In this document: piece after piece, positions 9,450 to 20,108 of the stretch
Layout of the letters: each line of letters begins with the position of its first letter
Numbering within the stretch: position 1 is the first letter of the stretch
Assembly: GCA_015039365.1 (NCBI GenBank)
Contig: WION01000706.1
Location: forward strand, 1-23,439
From: Amanita rubescens
Lineage: Eukaryota > Basidiomycota > Agaricomycetes > Agaricales > Amanitaceae
Reading direction: 5' to 3'
Length of the DNA stretch: 23,439 nucleotides
The notes under the pieces: model-generated
What the model was told of the DNA's origin: nothing
The model's input: the letters and a program-made list of their open reading frames with translations, nothing else
Database searches by the model: none
Made by a program: the position numbers and the translations under genes

Positions 9450-10135
9450 ATGTCCAGATACCCTGATTATCTATCTGCAAACACAACGCCAACCAAGGGT
9501 GGGCGAGGACCCAAGTCGCGGGCGCGCCGCGAACCGTCAGGTGTCTTCTCTATGTTCCAAGCGCCGCAAGTTCAACAATTCAAGGAGGCGTTCCAGCTCA
9601 TTGACCATGACAAGGACGGATGGGTCAGTGAGAGCGACTTGAGGGAAATATTTTCGAGCCTTGGTATGGTTTGCAGCACGGACGCCTATCTCCAGCTAAT
9701 GATAGCAGGGATATCGCCGTCTCGACAGATGTTGGACGATCTGTTGAGCGCGCGCCCAGGAGCACACAACCGATCGGAAGAGTCGGGACGTGGGGTTAAC
9801 TTTACGATGTTTCTGACGATGATGGGAGAGCGACTATTTGAATTTGACACGGAGGCGGAGCTTGTGGAAGCATTTGAGTCATTTGATGAGAATGACACGG
9901 GGTTTGTGAAGGTGGAAGAGATGAGGAAGTGGTTGAGTGAGGTAGGGGAGAGGATGGAGCAGGGAGAGGTGAGTATATGCAGTTGTGGTTGGACGTGACT
10001 GACAGGGAGTAGATCGACAAATTCTTGAAGGGACCGTTTAGCGATCGACAGGGCAACTTCAACTACCGAGAATGGGTAAAAGTCCTGCGCGTCAACGCAG
10101 ACGAGGGCGTGACGAGCGGCTCAGGCGTAGAGTAA
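9450..10135 (+). CDS. RLC1: Myosin II regulatory light chain (EF-hand)
   Basis: Regulatory light chain binding the IQ motif of myosin II, acting in the cytokinetic ring. Exons 9450-9663, 9709-9968 and 10013-10135 give 198 residues. The N-terminus has a basic patch followed by PSGVFSMFQ, matching the phosphorylatable Ser region of light chains (RxxS-NVFAMF). EF-hand 1 is QQFKEAFQLIDHDKDGWVSE with the Ca/Mg ligand residues DHDKDGWVSESDL. Later hands (AFESFDENDTGFVKVEEM, GNFNYREWVKVL) have lost some ligands, as usual. GVNFTMFLTMMGERL is diagnostic. The first intron (9664-9708) is 45 nt with no stop and can be read through; splicing it restores SSLGISPSRQMLDDLL, the family sequence. A CTTGGC hexamer lies 55 bp upstream of the start. 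Confidence 0.92.
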
Positions 10136-10163
10136 ACTGTGACTAGCGTGACAAGAAGGGAAT

Positions 10164-10254
10164 GCCAAGAACAGACCCCGGAAGTGGTGGCAGAAGTCAT
10201 TGACAAAAGTCTTGGCAGACCTTGGCAACTCTTGGCGTCTTGGCGTGTCTTGGC
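10164..10254. promoter_or_regulatory. Cluster of six PacC consensus sites upstream of pacC
   Basis: PacC/Rim101 binds GCCARG. This stretch carries GCCAAG at 10164-10169 and its reverse complement CTTGGC at 10211, 10221, 10231, 10239 and 10249 (start positions). The last five are spaced 10, 10, 8 and 10 bp, near one helical turn, and lie about 75-120 bp before the pacC ATG at 10330. This suggests autoregulation of pacC in response to pH. Confidence 0.7.
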
Positions 10255-10329
10255 GTAATGTCCTCTCATTTATCCGACAGAACGCTTGTACCCCTCGACG
10301 TCCTCCAGCACTTTCTTCATCCTCTCAAT

Positions 10330-12551
10330 ATGACCGCTCCCCTCTCCCCTTCTCCCTCCGTCTCCCCCGCAATTGATCCTCCTTCAAATTCCGCAGTCGC
10401 CCACAATTGTCTCTGGCTTGACTGCTCCACAGCCTTTATCGACCCGGAAGCTCTCTACAATCATCTCTGCAATGAACATATTGGCAGGAAAAGTACCAAC
10501 AATCTCTGTCTCACTTGCAAATGGAAGGATTGCGGAACCACTTGCGCCAAGCGAGATCATATCACAAGTCATCTTCGCGGTATGCATCATTAATTTTCCC
10601 ATTTGCTTCGATCTATTAACCTCCATGCAGTTCATGTCCCGCTTAAACCTCATGCATGTGAAGTATGTATCCATCGTCTGTTTGACGAATCCTTCTTAAC
10701 CCAGTCTATACTCTAGATTTGCAAAAAGTCCTTCAAGCGTCCCCAGGATCTTAAGAAACATGAAAAAATACACACGGAAGAGCATCATCAGCAACACAAA
10801 CACTCAAAGGCCATCACCATTGCTGACCCTAACTACGTCTCCCGTGTGCGTAGCGAGGCAACTCCCCGCAGGCCATCGGGGAACGGCGACATGACAAAAG
10901 GATCAACTGGCCAGCTTTCTAGGCACTCCAAATCACATTCGTCTTCTCCTGATTGTGGGTTCCATTTCACGCAATCCCTTATCTTTGCTCATTCTACGTA
11001 GCTGCTCATCTAGGTATCTTACCTACGCCATCTCCTGAACTAAATCATACCCCCGCACACGTTCAGACTAGCTATCATCCGTCACACAACGATATATATT
11101 TGCAGAATCAACGTCATCACGTCTCCTCTTGGGATGTTCTTCCTCATGAGGGGACTGCATCTTCTGTTCCTACGGGGTCCAAAAGGTCGCATGATTATTC
11201 ATTTGACCTTATGGTCACGGATATGAAGAAACGTCGAATTGCTCCATCGTATGATCCAGGCGAGTATCCTGCTCTATAACACATTCCGTTCTTATCGTTT
11301 TACATAGGCATGGCCGAACGTCTAAATAGTCTCATCAACGATCAGGAACTAGGAAATGTCAGCCAGCCATTAGGTTTCAATCCACGGTCCGTAGCGGTGC
11401 AGATTCGAACACCAGAGGAACTGGCTGCTGTCAACGAGTTTCTGGTCACTTTAGGACAAGATGTCTCTGCCGGATCGCGCTCGCAACGAGACAGTCAGAA
11501 TCAGGTCCTTTCCGACGATTTCTTTGATCCCATAAATTTGAGTCAATTGGGGCTTACGGGAATGCCTGGCGTCCTCGGAAGTAACAATTACAGTGGCAAC
11601 TCATACTCCGCCGACGTTCCACATTCTTACCCATCGAATAGCTCCTATTCTATGGCCAGGTCTAACAGCTTGTCTGTGGCAACGAACCAGTATTCAGCGT
11701 ATGACGCAACCAGCCATCCTGCTTCAAGTTATCAGACCTCTAACGACTACAATCTACACCAAAATCGGCGTCCCACGAAACCATATGTTCAGACGCCCCA
11801 TTCTTCCTATTCCAGCCGCTATCACCACCCACCACCTTCCCTAGAAACAAGCTCCCCGCTCTCAACGGCATCGACCCCGGGTGCTATTACGCCACCGCAT
11901 CCGGCCATGTCCGAGAATATTGCTACATTTGACTATTTACGGCCTCCGAGAGGCCCGACTCCTGTGGCCCACCTCGCACCCATTGATTACATGACCAAGA
12001 CGATGAGACAGGTAGTTCCTTTGCGTTCTGCCCCGGAGGCGGTTCAGGATCTTGGAAGGCCCGAGCCAGTAGAGCCCAAGCTTACGCAGCCAAAGCACAG
12101 AGGTCTTCCTGCCAGGCTCATATCCTTATCGTCAACGGCCTCGATGTCGTCCCTTTATCCATCATTGGAGCTGGAATTTGACCAATACAAGTTACCGCCT
12201 CTCAATTACTGTTCGTCATCGCCGACTTCTAGGGAGTCTACACCTAGTTCCACCCATTCATCACCTCTTCCTCGGCACACCAAACTTCCAAGTCTTCGTT
12301 CCATTGCGTCGCCTTCGATTGGCCGCACCACGGTATCGGAGGACCTCGCAAAAGATGTGGATAGGATCGAGATTGGCAGCAATGAAATATCTACGGAGGA
12401 GCGCCGTCGTCACGCTGTTCTTATCCGGGATATGCTCGTCGCCGTTAATCATGAATACCGAAAACGACACGGTGTTCCAAATCAAGTAAAGCTAACAGAG
12501 AATCGAGGTGAGGCAGCATCGACTAGAGACGTTGAGATGACTGCTACTTGA
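10330..12551 (+). CDS. pacC: pH-response transcription factor PacC/Rim101
   Basis: The zinc-finger regulator of the Pal/Rim ambient-pH pathway, activated by proteolysis and acting in the nucleus. Exons 10330-10579, 10631-10662, 10717-10954, 11002-11259 and 11308-12551 give 673 residues. Three C2H2 fingers in the PacC arrangement: finger 1 [19 protein letters not shown] and LCNEH, the diagnostic [13 protein letters not shown], finger 2 [20 protein letters not shown] followed by [11 protein letters not shown], finger 3 [19 protein letters not shown] basic cluster (MKKRRIAP) may be an NLS. The large Ser/Pro-rich tail contains [19 protein letters not shown] and a conserved C-terminal helix ([20 protein letters not shown]). 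The intron 11260-11307 uses a GC donor (CAG|GCGAGT); the nearby GT donor would introduce a stop. An in-frame ATG at 10258 is an alternative start, but it sits directly against the PacC-site cluster. Confidence 0.94.
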
Positions 12552-12683
12552 TGATACTATATACCTTGTTGCATGCACTGATCTGGTTGAATTAATATTG
12601 TAAAACTATCATACTGTACAGGATGATCAAGGCATCATCAATCGCTAAACCATCTCAGCAATATACTTATATATGATAAAATG
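12552..12683. other. Convergent gap between pacC and TAF1
   Basis: Only 132 bp of AT-rich sequence separate the two stop codons, so the 3' ends of both transcripts must lie here or overlap. No further element seen. Confidence 0.6.
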
Positions 12684-15600
12684 CTATGTCCGTTTCAATG
12701 TCAACTTGATCTTGGGTGCTGAAGGTGCTGCGTCTTCATCCATGGCAGAAAGAGGTGGACTAGTAGCAAGAGGGGAAGAGACAGCTGCCGGGAATCCAAA
12801 CGAACTCGCTCCAGGTCGGTTGAATCCCAGTCCTCCTAATCCTTGCGAGGCATTGGCAGCAGAGGTCGAAGGTGTCGGGGGAACCGGAGCCGTACCGCTG
12901 TTGAATTCCGCCCAGCGAGGACATTTGCGATTGGTTTCTGTCAACAATCATGACTAACAGCACAAGAAAAAAAGATGTAATGACGCACTCATATGACCCA
13001 TTTGACCACAGTGTCCGCAACGGCGCTAACGATACCAAGTAAATAACTGCTGGGAACCGGAACATTATAACCGCTTACCGTGGTATCGGGCTTTATTGGG
13101 CGATTCAACTGTAAAGGGGTGCCACCTTCCTTGACAATCTTGGCGTTCTTCCTGTGCAGTCGCCGTTCCTGGTTCTTCTTCATCCTGGCTATTTCCTCCT
13201 CTAACCTATATATGACAATGCTTAATGGAGCAACCGTGCGAGTGCCGAGAAGCTTACCTCTTCTTGGCGCGCTTGTCCTTGTCAGCATCACCAGTGGGGG
13301 CAAGACTGTCCGCAAGGGTCGCTTCTTCTTCAATGACTTGTCGACTCCGGATGTAGGCACGTATCACAGCAGGGTCACGGATGATTTCTGTGGTCCACAT
13401 CCCATCAACCTATTAGCATGTGAGACATTGCGATAAAATAGATGTGGTTTGTCACTCTTACACGTCTCCGTATGCGCATAACTTTCCTGTTGTCCGGGCC
13501 GAGACTGCCCTCGCGGTCCTGTTCAAGCGAGGAACCCCTGCTGAAAGCAGGTGAAAGAGGTGTTACCGGACCAGGTATGGTCGGCGATGTGGCAATCGCA
13601 CCAACGGTCTTTAGCTGTAGCTGTTTTTTCGCGTCCCTTTTATCTTCATCGTCTGACAGCTGTGGCTCATCCTTCCTGCTCAGAGAGTCATATTGAGCTT
13701 TCCATATGCGCTCAATTTCCGACTTGTAAATCTGTTGTTGCTCAGCTACGTTGTACCGATGCGCGGATTTTGGTCTATTCTCCGCCTCAGCTAGTTGTGT
13801 TTTAGTTTTCCGCTAGAAAAGTTTATTGACGGTTAAAATACGCACCTAATTTCTGTTCATAATCTTCGCCGGCCTTGACGAAAATGTCCTTCATAGATAT
13901 GCGGATGAAGCTAAATGCTTCGCCGCGACCGGTTGGATCACCCTCGCCGTGAAGTCTGAGCATGGCTTTCGCTTGGGTAGCGAACAAGAAATTCTTTGTC
14001 GTGATCCAGGGAGCCAGCTGTTGTTCAACGGATAAATTGGTTTCATCCTCATCATGCGTATCCGCCGTTTGACTATACCCCGCGTCCTGTAGATGGCGTT
14101 GTCCAACTTGCATACTCTCCGTGAGCACGATTTGTTCTGGACTGAGCATCTTAAGCATCTCAGCATCGGATGGGATAGTTAAGGCCGGCTTCAAACGCCA
14201 GAATCCTTGATGAGGTCCCCGTCTATGGTACTCCATAAATTCCTGGATAAGCTGTTAGTATGCCGCATACAGTGCTTAGGATACGACAAACTTTTAGCCT
14301 CTGCCTCATCTGTAATTCATTCTGATCTGGGAAATACCGCATGAGACGAGATATTTTCAGCCGCTCTCCAGGGCTCTTCCTCAGGAGTTTGAACGCTATA
14401 ATTTGCAAGCGATGCTTAATAGTGTTGGTGATTTTGCGAGAGTGGGGTCCCGGAACTTCCGTCACGGGGTATGTTTGTCCAATGACAAAGAGATTCTTGA
14501 ATTCGCGGATATAATATTTCGTCTCGCCTCTGTAACTGTGTCTGTCAAGAAATTAGTCAAAGTTACGATTGCTAACTATGGTGCATTGACGAACTTGATC
14601 ACCAGAAAATCCGTAGGATAAGGTTTATGACGAAAGAGTGGCGCCCGCACAAGATTGTTGTACATGGCAGGGACAGTTTGTCCTGGGTAAACGTAGCCGA
14701 ACTTCATGAACGGCGATTCGTCTTGAGGTTCAAGAACGAACGGGACGCCCAAATCCAACTGGTCGTATTTAATGAATTTAGATTATCCTGCAGTGTAGAT
14801 TCCAGCACAAACCTTGGGGACGTGCTCATCCTTTTCATCCTTCTTTCGATAGTAGTTAACCAATGAACAACCCATTCCGAAATTTGGAATGATAGGAGGA
14901 TGTTCTTCCTAAATCATTATTCAGTGGAAAGCAATGAGGCTAGAGACTATGCTTACAGAGTATTCCCAAAGCACAAAATTGCTTGTATCCCGCAGACTGA
15001 GATCACCAGTCTTACGTAGACCTTCGCCGATGTTACCTCCTTTTCCTAGCTTACGCCCCGCTTTATCTTTCTTCTTCTTGGCGGTACGTACTTTACTGAA
15101 ACGAATTTCAATATTTGAGGGGAACTGAAGGGCGGGTCGATGGAAGGAGCGAGCCTCCTGCTTCGACAAGCGTGTCTTATACTACAACACATGAGATACC
15201 AACAGGATAGCATGAGAGGGTAACTTACGAACGGCAGTTGCAATTTCTGAGATGGGTAAGCATGTTCCACAACAAGTTGGCCAAATGTCTGTCGGACACG
15301 ATGCCGACCTCCATCCTTTGCAACCTCATAAAAGTGATCGTTCGAAAGGTTAAACTTATCCCGAGCTTGACCTGCATCGAACCGAAGACGCTTCCTTGGC
15401 CGAAACGTCTCGGCTGCATGGGCACGTCAGAAGAGAATTATCATCTTACGCATGAACACCCACTTGTTTTTTCTTCTGGTACTATATCATCCTCGTGATT
15501 GAATTCCAGCTGCGTGAAATCTTTGAAAGGCGCATTAGGACCCCATATTATACTTTGAGTCCAAGAGCCCGATTCGAGCGCTTTGTTCGCTGGAGTAGTC

Positions 15601-16454
15601 AGGTTTGTTTCCGGTGTCGCTATGCGCCCCGCATGAACGCCGACATTATCAGATTCATACACAATTTGATCTTCCCAATTGGATAATAGAACCAAGTCGA
15701 ATGAACGGTCATGGAGGGGCATATCCACCGGTATATTTGATTTGAATCGTTCCTAATTGTGATTTTTTGTTACAGCAGGACCGACAAGGCGCAACGGGAC
15801 GCACCTCTAATGCCTGCCTTAGGTCGGATTCGACATTCCTTGCAGAGACCACTTCCTCAACGCGTTTGTTCTCTACCTCTCTTCTTGTATCGCCAACAAC
15901 ACTCTCGAGGAAGTTCTTAATTGTCTCTCTCTTACGAGGATAGTTAGTCTCCACTAATATATATTAAAAGAAGTAGCATGTAGAAAGACACGATACTCAC
16001 ATTGAAATGGGCGCTTCACAAGCCGGGATTTCGGAGCAGTGTATCCCTTGAAGAGCTCCGTAAAGTCTAGCACGGTGCCTTTATCGAAAGTTGGAAATCG
16101 TTCATAGACGCTTTTAGGACGTTCGACAAGTCTTTTAATGATGCGAACACGACGCTGCTTCTTGAGAGCATCCGGCGATTCTGCCTCTTTTTTCACAGCG
16201 TCTTCCTCTTCCTCCTCCTCTTCTTGCATCTCCCTGTCTATCTCTGCTTCCCAGTCCTCCCCTTGGTCTGGTCCAACCGCGTCTTCGTCATCCCATTTTT
16301 CGTTATATATCTGACTCTGACTTAACGACGGGATCCCTGCAATACCAAGTTGGTTCGTCAATCCTGAACCTGCTGGAAGCGAAAGCCCGTCAAGGACTTG
16401 ATTTAGGGAAATGCCAGTGAGAGCAGAAATCGCGTCGCTCTCATCTTGGGCCAT
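12684..16454 (-). CDS. TAF1: TFIID subunit TAF1 (TAFII250 family)
   Basis: Largest TFIID subunit and scaffold for core promoter recognition in RNA polymerase II initiation. Many short introns; exons traced with certainty include 16454-16001, 15953-15805, an exon starting at 15752, and 15181-14957. Order of landmarks: acidic N-terminus (MAQDESDAISALTGISLNQV, long Glu run), WEDQIVYES, the conserved core with PRKRLRFD, DKFNLSNDHFYEV, RVRQTFGQLVVEHAYP, SNFVLWEYS, PPIIPNFGMGCSLVNYY, PGQTVPAMYNNLVRAPLF, TDFLVI, then the winged-helix part EVPGPHSRKITNT, KISRLMRYFPDQNELQMRQ, EYHRRGPHQGFWRLKP. The C-terminus carries the TAF1 zinc knuckle CGHCGQMGHMKTNRKC (about 12925-13030), interrupted by an intron. 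I see no bromodomain, which is usual in fungi. The start at 16454 is the first ATG of the open first exon. Confidence 0.95.
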
Positions 16455-16565
16455 GATTATGGGCAAGGAGGCAATGTATTAGTCATGTGTAATATGTCGT
16501 AGCCAAACAAATGTCAACTACCGCCCCGCGACTGTCACATCGCGTGACAGCCCTAAGCGCCTACA
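16455..16565. promoter_or_regulatory. Shared TAF1/PA28 promoter with a 7-bp inverted repeat
   Basis: 111 bp between divergent starts. CTGTCAC (16532-16538) and GTGACAG (16544-16550) form a perfect inverted repeat with a 5-bp spacer, ending 15 bp before the PA28 ATG. The TGTCAC half-site also occurs in the UTP11 promoter. Confidence 0.45.
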
Positions 16566-17820
16566 ATGGACAAGACGCTGCAGCACAACATCGAGGTATT
16601 CGCTAACGCGAGGCGATGCATACATATCTAACCAGCCATGCAGGAGTTTAGAAAGTCTGTAACAAAGACTGGCGAAGAAATTGCATTTGTACTCTTTCCT
16701 CAGAAGGTGCATCGCTACACGCGTCTAATTCACGAGCTTACTGAGCCCTGAATCCGATTCTTGACACAGATCTTGTAAATTTCCGCGCATATTCTACCTT
16801 GTTTTTGCTGAAATGCACGCAGAGAGCTATCCGAACTGTTAGATACTACGTCAAATCCCGATTCCCCGTTTCATCTGTCGCACGCTTCTTCCTTTACGGA
16901 CGTTAATGTATATCCATGCACGCAACCGGCGTTAGATGAACCTTCACAGAAGAAGCGTAAGCTGAATGACACCAGTGACAGTGATGAAGAGGCCTCGAGA
17001 CCCAATACTTCAACAATGAACGACTTCCAATACGCCAGGCTATCTGGTCAGGTCCGCGCAAACCATCATATAGTCAAGCTACACGAAATCGTCAAAAAAG
17101 AATGCGACCAATTAATTGGTTTGATTGTGAGCCACTCGACATGTAATAAACACCTCATTGAACCCTACTTTAGGATAAAGTAAAACTATGGGTTACTTTG
17201 ACTATGCCAAAGTATGTCTTCTGATGACTTTTTCGCTGTTGCGTTGTTTAAAATGCGCGTTAGAATTGAAGAGTGGGTAGTCTGAGACGATATCATTCAC
17301 GCTAATTATAACCTGACCATTCCTTCTAGCGGGGACAACTTTGGTACATCATTCGCCACCGATGCTATTTCTTGCTAACAGCACGCAGGCGTTCAGATAC
17401 AAGAAGGTTAGCGCTATTTCCTCCTATAATATGATTAAGCTTATCGGCAATAGAGGTTCTTAGCGAATTGCATAGAGCGCAAGAAAGTGGGTATAATCTT
17501 AGAGACGCGGCACGTCAAGACTATCTGGCAAGAGCAAAGATCGCCTCAAAGTTAATCAAATATCCCAATGTTGAAGACTACGCGGTCTGTTTTATTCATC
17601 CTATTATTCCGTGTGATACTGATTGATACAGCTTTCCTTGCGAGAGCACGATGGGAAGCAACTTTACCTTGCTCGACAGAATATGACGGACATTCGAAAT
17701 ATGTATGCGGTGCTGACAGACTTGATTCACAAGAATATAACAAAAGTGAGAGATGTGCCATTATGGTTCGATTTCGTTGCTCAGATCAAATCAGATTCGA
17801 GCACCAAAGGCAAACAATAG
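16566..17820 (+). CDS. PSME3: Proteasome activator PA28/REG (PSME3-like)
   Basis: Subunit of the heptameric 11S ring that caps the 20S proteasome and opens its gate without ATP or ubiquitin. Ten exons: 16566-16595, 16644-16706, 16827-17126, 17174-17211, 17264-17272, 17330-17343, 17389-17406, 17454-17584, 17632-17745, 17785-17820. They total 753 nt, 250 residues, close to human PA28-gamma (254). N-terminal helix EEFRKSVTKTGEEIAFVLFP then QKLSELLD; a variable loop with SQKKRKLND, a likely NLS in the same place as in PA28-gamma; then LWVTLTMPK-IED-GDNFG-VQIQEE, the activation-loop region; then RAKIASKLIKYPNVEDYA and TDIRNMYAVLTDLIHKNI. The last intron (39 nt, no stop) can be read through; splicing gives the family-like KNITKI. 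The C-terminus ends in KGKQ, without the terminal Tyr usual in animals. Confidence 0.92.
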
Positions 17821-17844
17821 CGTAGGACTATATTAGCCGCTACT

Positions 17845-19544
17845 TTACACCGATATTGTCCTGAAGATATTGAATCCGTCTAGAGCTGTGGTAACAACAG
17901 TACCACGTATCTGAGGATGCCAATGAACCTCTTTAATGTCCTTTTGACCTTGATGAACAAATAGCAACTGTGGAGGTACGCCCTGTTCTTCCGCCGACTT
18001 GTCCATGAATGTTGCCTCGTCATCCTGTTCGACTCCAAGATCCCATAATGTGACCTGATCATCAGCGCCTGATGCAGCAAATATTGAATCTTCCCCAGGA
18101 TTCCATTCAATTGAAGTAATGGGCGCCTTGTGCCATTTGAGAAGTGCAACTGGGCTGAGGTTTGGCTCCGAGGCGCTGCCAACGATTGTGAGAGTGACGT
18201 TGTTAAGCGGAAACATGTAAAGCATACCCTTTCTTTTTAACATTGCGCAAATCCCATACCCTGATTTCCCCATCATCACCTCCGCTGAGGAGTAAGTACG
18301 TTGTTGACCTATTCCAGCTAATTACATTGACATCACTCTCATGCGCACCATCAATACCCGCAACGCTTCGCCTGCCTTTACTCCGAACGTCCCATACCTG
18401 TATGGTGCCGTCCGCTGAACATGACGAAAAGACTGTCGGCTCTGAAGGACTCCATTGCAGGTCTTCTATACTTGACGTATGAGATAAGAACGGTTGAGCG
18501 AGTGGATTAAAACCGGACGGCGTTGACGTAGTTAGATATATATTTGAGTGAATGTCACCCGTCAAAAGTCGCAGTGACGACGACCCAGAGGAGGCCCAGT
18601 CCATTGCGAACCCTTCCGCTTTGCCATGCGAATTGATGGTAAAGACGGGCTTGTTGACAAGCGCCCTATCGAACGAGTATCCGGGAACGTCAAGAGATTC
18701 AATCAGGGGGCGCAAATTCCATATGTGGACTTTGCCCGTCTCCGCCCAGGTCGCTACATGGTATGGCTGGGAAACTGGAGGCAACTGTGCTGATTGAGCT
18801 AATGGCTGAGCCCGTACTCGATTTACACCTCCAAGATGAGGAATAGATCGATGCTCGAGAATCGCATCTTCATCAAGATTATCCTCGTCGTCAGTGTCAT
18901 TGTCATCGTCGGAATCGTCTGTATACGTCATTGAGTGTGCAGCAAGTGTAGAGAAATAAATTTTGACTTGCGAACCTCCTTTTGGTGTCTTATGCAGTGA
19001 GCTCATTTTATAGACGACTACTTCATTGTTTTTGGCGACGTCAGCCTGAGTGCCAGCAACGATGTATGCTGTTTCGGGAAATCGCTGCCGTTCGTGACCC
19101 AAGTTGTCCTTAAGGATATCGAAGGAAAGACAAGGCCAGTGTACGTTCATGCCATGTCGCATGATATACACGGAATCATCAGCTTCCAGGGTTTCATCTT
19201 CACCGAGGACGTGGACCCCTGGGATGTACACTCTCGGTGCTATTTCTTGCTCTTCCGACTCCTCGACAGGAGGGAGCGCTTGGTCAATATCCATGCCTTT
19301 CAATTGGCCTTAATATTGGAAGTTCCTAAGAGACTAGTGACACACCATCCTCCCGATCCTCATCCTCTTCGGCATCCACCACTTCCTCGTCACTCTCTAG
19401 TTCATCCTCCCAAGCATCTTCAAACTCTCCCATCTCATCTGAGGCGACAATTTCCCGCCTAGCACCGGCGCCATGAGCCTTGTTGAATGGTTCGCCAGTT
19501 TGAAAGCCGGAAGGTGCTAGCTCTGTAGCGGATCTTTTGGACAT
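17845..19544 (-). CDS. RRB1: Ribosome assembly WD40 protein RRB1/GRWD1
   Basis: Nuclear/nucleolar chaperone of ribosomal protein uL3 (Rpl3) in early 60S assembly. Exons 19544-19346, 19308-18228 and 18175-17845 give 536 residues. N-terminus [13 protein letters not shown], an acidic tract ([20 protein letters not shown]), then [20 protein letters not shown] and [20 protein letters not shown], the histone-binding-protein N-terminal motif of this family. WD repeats follow, with [81 protein letters not shown] and VTLWDLG. The last blade ends [20 protein letters not shown]. An acidic insert ([18 protein letters not shown]) precedes the first WD repeats. The gene ends 24 bp from the PA28 stop on the opposite strand. 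Confidence 0.96.
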
Positions 19545-19562
19545 GATAAGAAAGATTCAAAA

Positions 19563-19599
19563 AATTGATCAATTCCACGTGCCCGCGTACTAGTACGCG
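19563..19599. promoter_or_regulatory. Three adjacent perfect palindromes upstream of RRB1
   Basis: Within 37 bp: AATTGATCAATT (12 bp, 19563-19574), CACGTG (6 bp E-box, 19576-19581) and CGCGTACTAGTACGCG (16 bp, 19584-19599). All are perfect. They begin 19 bp upstream of the RRB1 start codon. Dimeric transcription factors bind such sites, and CACGTG is a bHLH/Cbf1-type site. Which factors act here is unknown. Confidence 0.55.
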
Positions 19600-20108
19600 A
19601 CGCCATGACTCTAAATTTAGCTCAAATGCTTAAACAACCGCGTCGACATCCTGCCGGGCCCGTCCGACGCTACGCTGTCGTATTTTGTGTTACCCATTTG
19701 TAAGTTGTCCACCGTGGCTAGTATCAGAGGTGGCATGAAACCCACGGTTGCCTGTGGCGAAGCGAAGATAAGCGTCGCGACTCCCAGCGGAGAACGTTGA
19801 GTATTGAAAAACGAGAGCCTTTATCGGAATGGTGCTCGTGAGTAATGGGTCAAGGTAACGAATGAAACGGAATACTATAAAACAGAGGGATATAAGTTCG
19901 ATTCGGCGGAGTTGACGGAATGGGTCTGAGCATCATGCATCATGTCATACGCATACCGCACAAGTGCTCCGAGGTCCGATTTATACTTGGATCGGAATAG
20001 TACGAACTGAGTGGCCAGCGGAACTGGTGAGACCGGAACGTGTGATCGCTTAGCGCATATTCGGGTTCGGGAAGTGGACTATCGAGTTATTTCTCTTTCC
20101 ATCTCCTC
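19600..20108. other. Long head-to-head intergenic region (RRB1 / orphan gene)
   Basis: About 510 bp without a supported gene. It contains a short ATG frame at about 19604 ending near a GTAAGT, but the only nearby acceptor would make a 28-nt intron, too short to be credible. No tRNA-like fold or repeat found. It probably holds the promoter and 5' leader of the gene at 20109. Confidence 0.5.

Noticed and set aside
10258..10329. Upstream ATG of pacC as the true start
   Set aside because: It is in frame, but it begins four bases after the last PacC site, and the ATG at 10330 leads directly into the Ser/Pro-rich stretch before the zinc fingers. Kept only as an alternative.
19604..19800. Small two-exon ORF upstream of RRB1
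   Set aside because: It needs a 28-nt intron, shorter than any credible fungal intron, and the product matches nothing I know.
19860..19930. Possible tRNA (GTTCGATTC resembles a B box)
   Set aside because: The flanking bases do not pair as a T-stem and no matching A box or acceptor stem is present.
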